Source of the DNA: Candidatus Freyrarchaeum guaymasense
GTDB lineage: Archaea; Asgardarchaeota; Jordarchaeia; Jordarchaeales; Freyrarchaeaceae
Assembly (NCBI GenBank): GCA_030587405.1
Contig: JAUQZD010000027.1
Location: forward strand, 1 to 61,108
Direction of reading: 5' to 3'
Length of the DNA: 61,108 bases
Part shown: positions 60,983 through 61,108 of the stretch, piece by piece
Layout: each line of letters starts with the position of its first letter
Position numbering within the stretch: position 1 is the stretch's first letter
Translations under genes and position numbers: made by a program
The notes under the pieces: generated by a model
What the model was told of the DNA's origin: nothing
Databases searched by the model: none
Seen by the model: the letters and a program-made list of their open reading frames with translations, nothing else

Positions 60983-61108
60983 ATGAAAGGGACGATTGAA
61001 AATCTTGCTAAGGCGTTTATAGGTGAGAGCCAGGCGAGAAACCGCTACACGTTCTACGCCAAGATTGCTAAGAATGAGGGATACGAGCAAATAGCCGAAA
61101 TATTCCTC
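60983..61108 (+). CDS. Rubrerythrin (5' part, runs off window)
   Basis: The first 42 codons read MKGTIENLAKAFIGESQARN, then YTFYAKIAKNEGYEQIAEIF, the N-terminus of rubrerythrin with the diiron ligand Glu in GESQARN. Rubrerythrin reduces peroxide with electrons from rubredoxin-like partners. GAGG lies 9 nt before ATG 60983; ATG 60974 is the alternative. The gene follows peroxiredoxin by 36 bp. Confidence 0.92.
   Translation, partial: MKGTIENLAKAFIGESQARNRYTFYAKIAKNEGYEQIAEIFL

Overview
The window looks like one contiguous piece of a hyperthermophilic archaeal chromosome. The evidence is a full-length reverse gyrase (45244-48516), archaeal-type helicases (an Lhr-type enzyme with its partner phosphoesterase, and an MrfA/Hrq1-like enzyme), roadblock/longin-type domains, Lrp/AsnC regulators, HEPN and PIN modules, TATA-like boxes about 22-30 nt before several start codons, and strong GGAGG-type ribosome binding sites that often precede GTG or TTG starts. 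A TACK/Thermoproteota lineage is my best guess, but nothing here fixes the lineage. No rRNA, CRISPR array, intact transposase or recognisable tRNA gene was found by eye.

Layout. 1-4027: two tandem ClC/CBS chloride transport genes sharing an identical stretch of at least 155 bp. 4429-8649: a class V aminotransferase facing a three-gene operon (membrane protein, SHMT-like enzyme, DHH phosphoesterase). 8959-14138: a winged-helix protein, a roadblock plus coiled-coil protein, a membrane protein, a GH57 enzyme and a phosphoesterase. 13312-15141: two stretches dense in possible RNA secondary structure, the larger with no gene. 15142-20255: YjbQ, an MBL-fold hydrolase, a bifunctional 3-hydroxyacyl-CoA dehydrogenase/enoyl-CoA hydratase, an OPRT-like protein and an alpha/beta hydrolase. 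20430-25362: a very large VWA protein with helical repeats, and its MoxR-type ATPase. 25766-26759: a HEPN toxin-like gene and a partner carrying an internal duplication. 27300-30043: DUF998 membrane protein, asparagine-synthase-like enzyme, methyltransferase. 30389-34141: a second 3-hydroxyacyl-CoA dehydrogenase and a GlcD/GlcF-like flavin/iron-sulfur pair, divergent from a membrane protein (34261-35466). 35792-36452: a broken 2-hydroxyacyl-CoA dehydratase gene. 36691-42388: two unrecognised genes, a longin-like helical protein and an MFS transporter. 42842-45121: a TldD-like protein with an altered metal motif, and an AbrB/PIN pair with a stop codon in the toxin. 45244-58609: reverse gyrase, saccharopine-dehydrogenase-like protein, VapBC, a secreted papain-like hydrolase, two helicases, a flavoprotein. 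58723-61108: MoaD-like protein, two Lrp regulators, peroxiredoxin and the start of rubrerythrin.

How the genes may work together. Acyl-CoA and 2-hydroxyacid metabolism is represented by two 3-hydroxyacyl-CoA dehydrogenases, the GlcD/GlcF pair and the dehydratase relic. Nucleic-acid maintenance is represented by reverse gyrase, Lhr with phosphoesterase, and the MrfA-like helicase. The right end is an oxidative-stress block in which a peroxiredoxin and an Lrp gene diverge from a 46-bp shared promoter beside a second, cysteine-tailed Lrp and rubrerythrin. Several toxin-antitoxin-like modules are present and at least one is damaged. The least explained pieces are the structured intergenic regions, the alternating 35/39-residue repeat protein with its MoxR partner, the duplicated HEPN partner and the TldD-like protein with HExxH.
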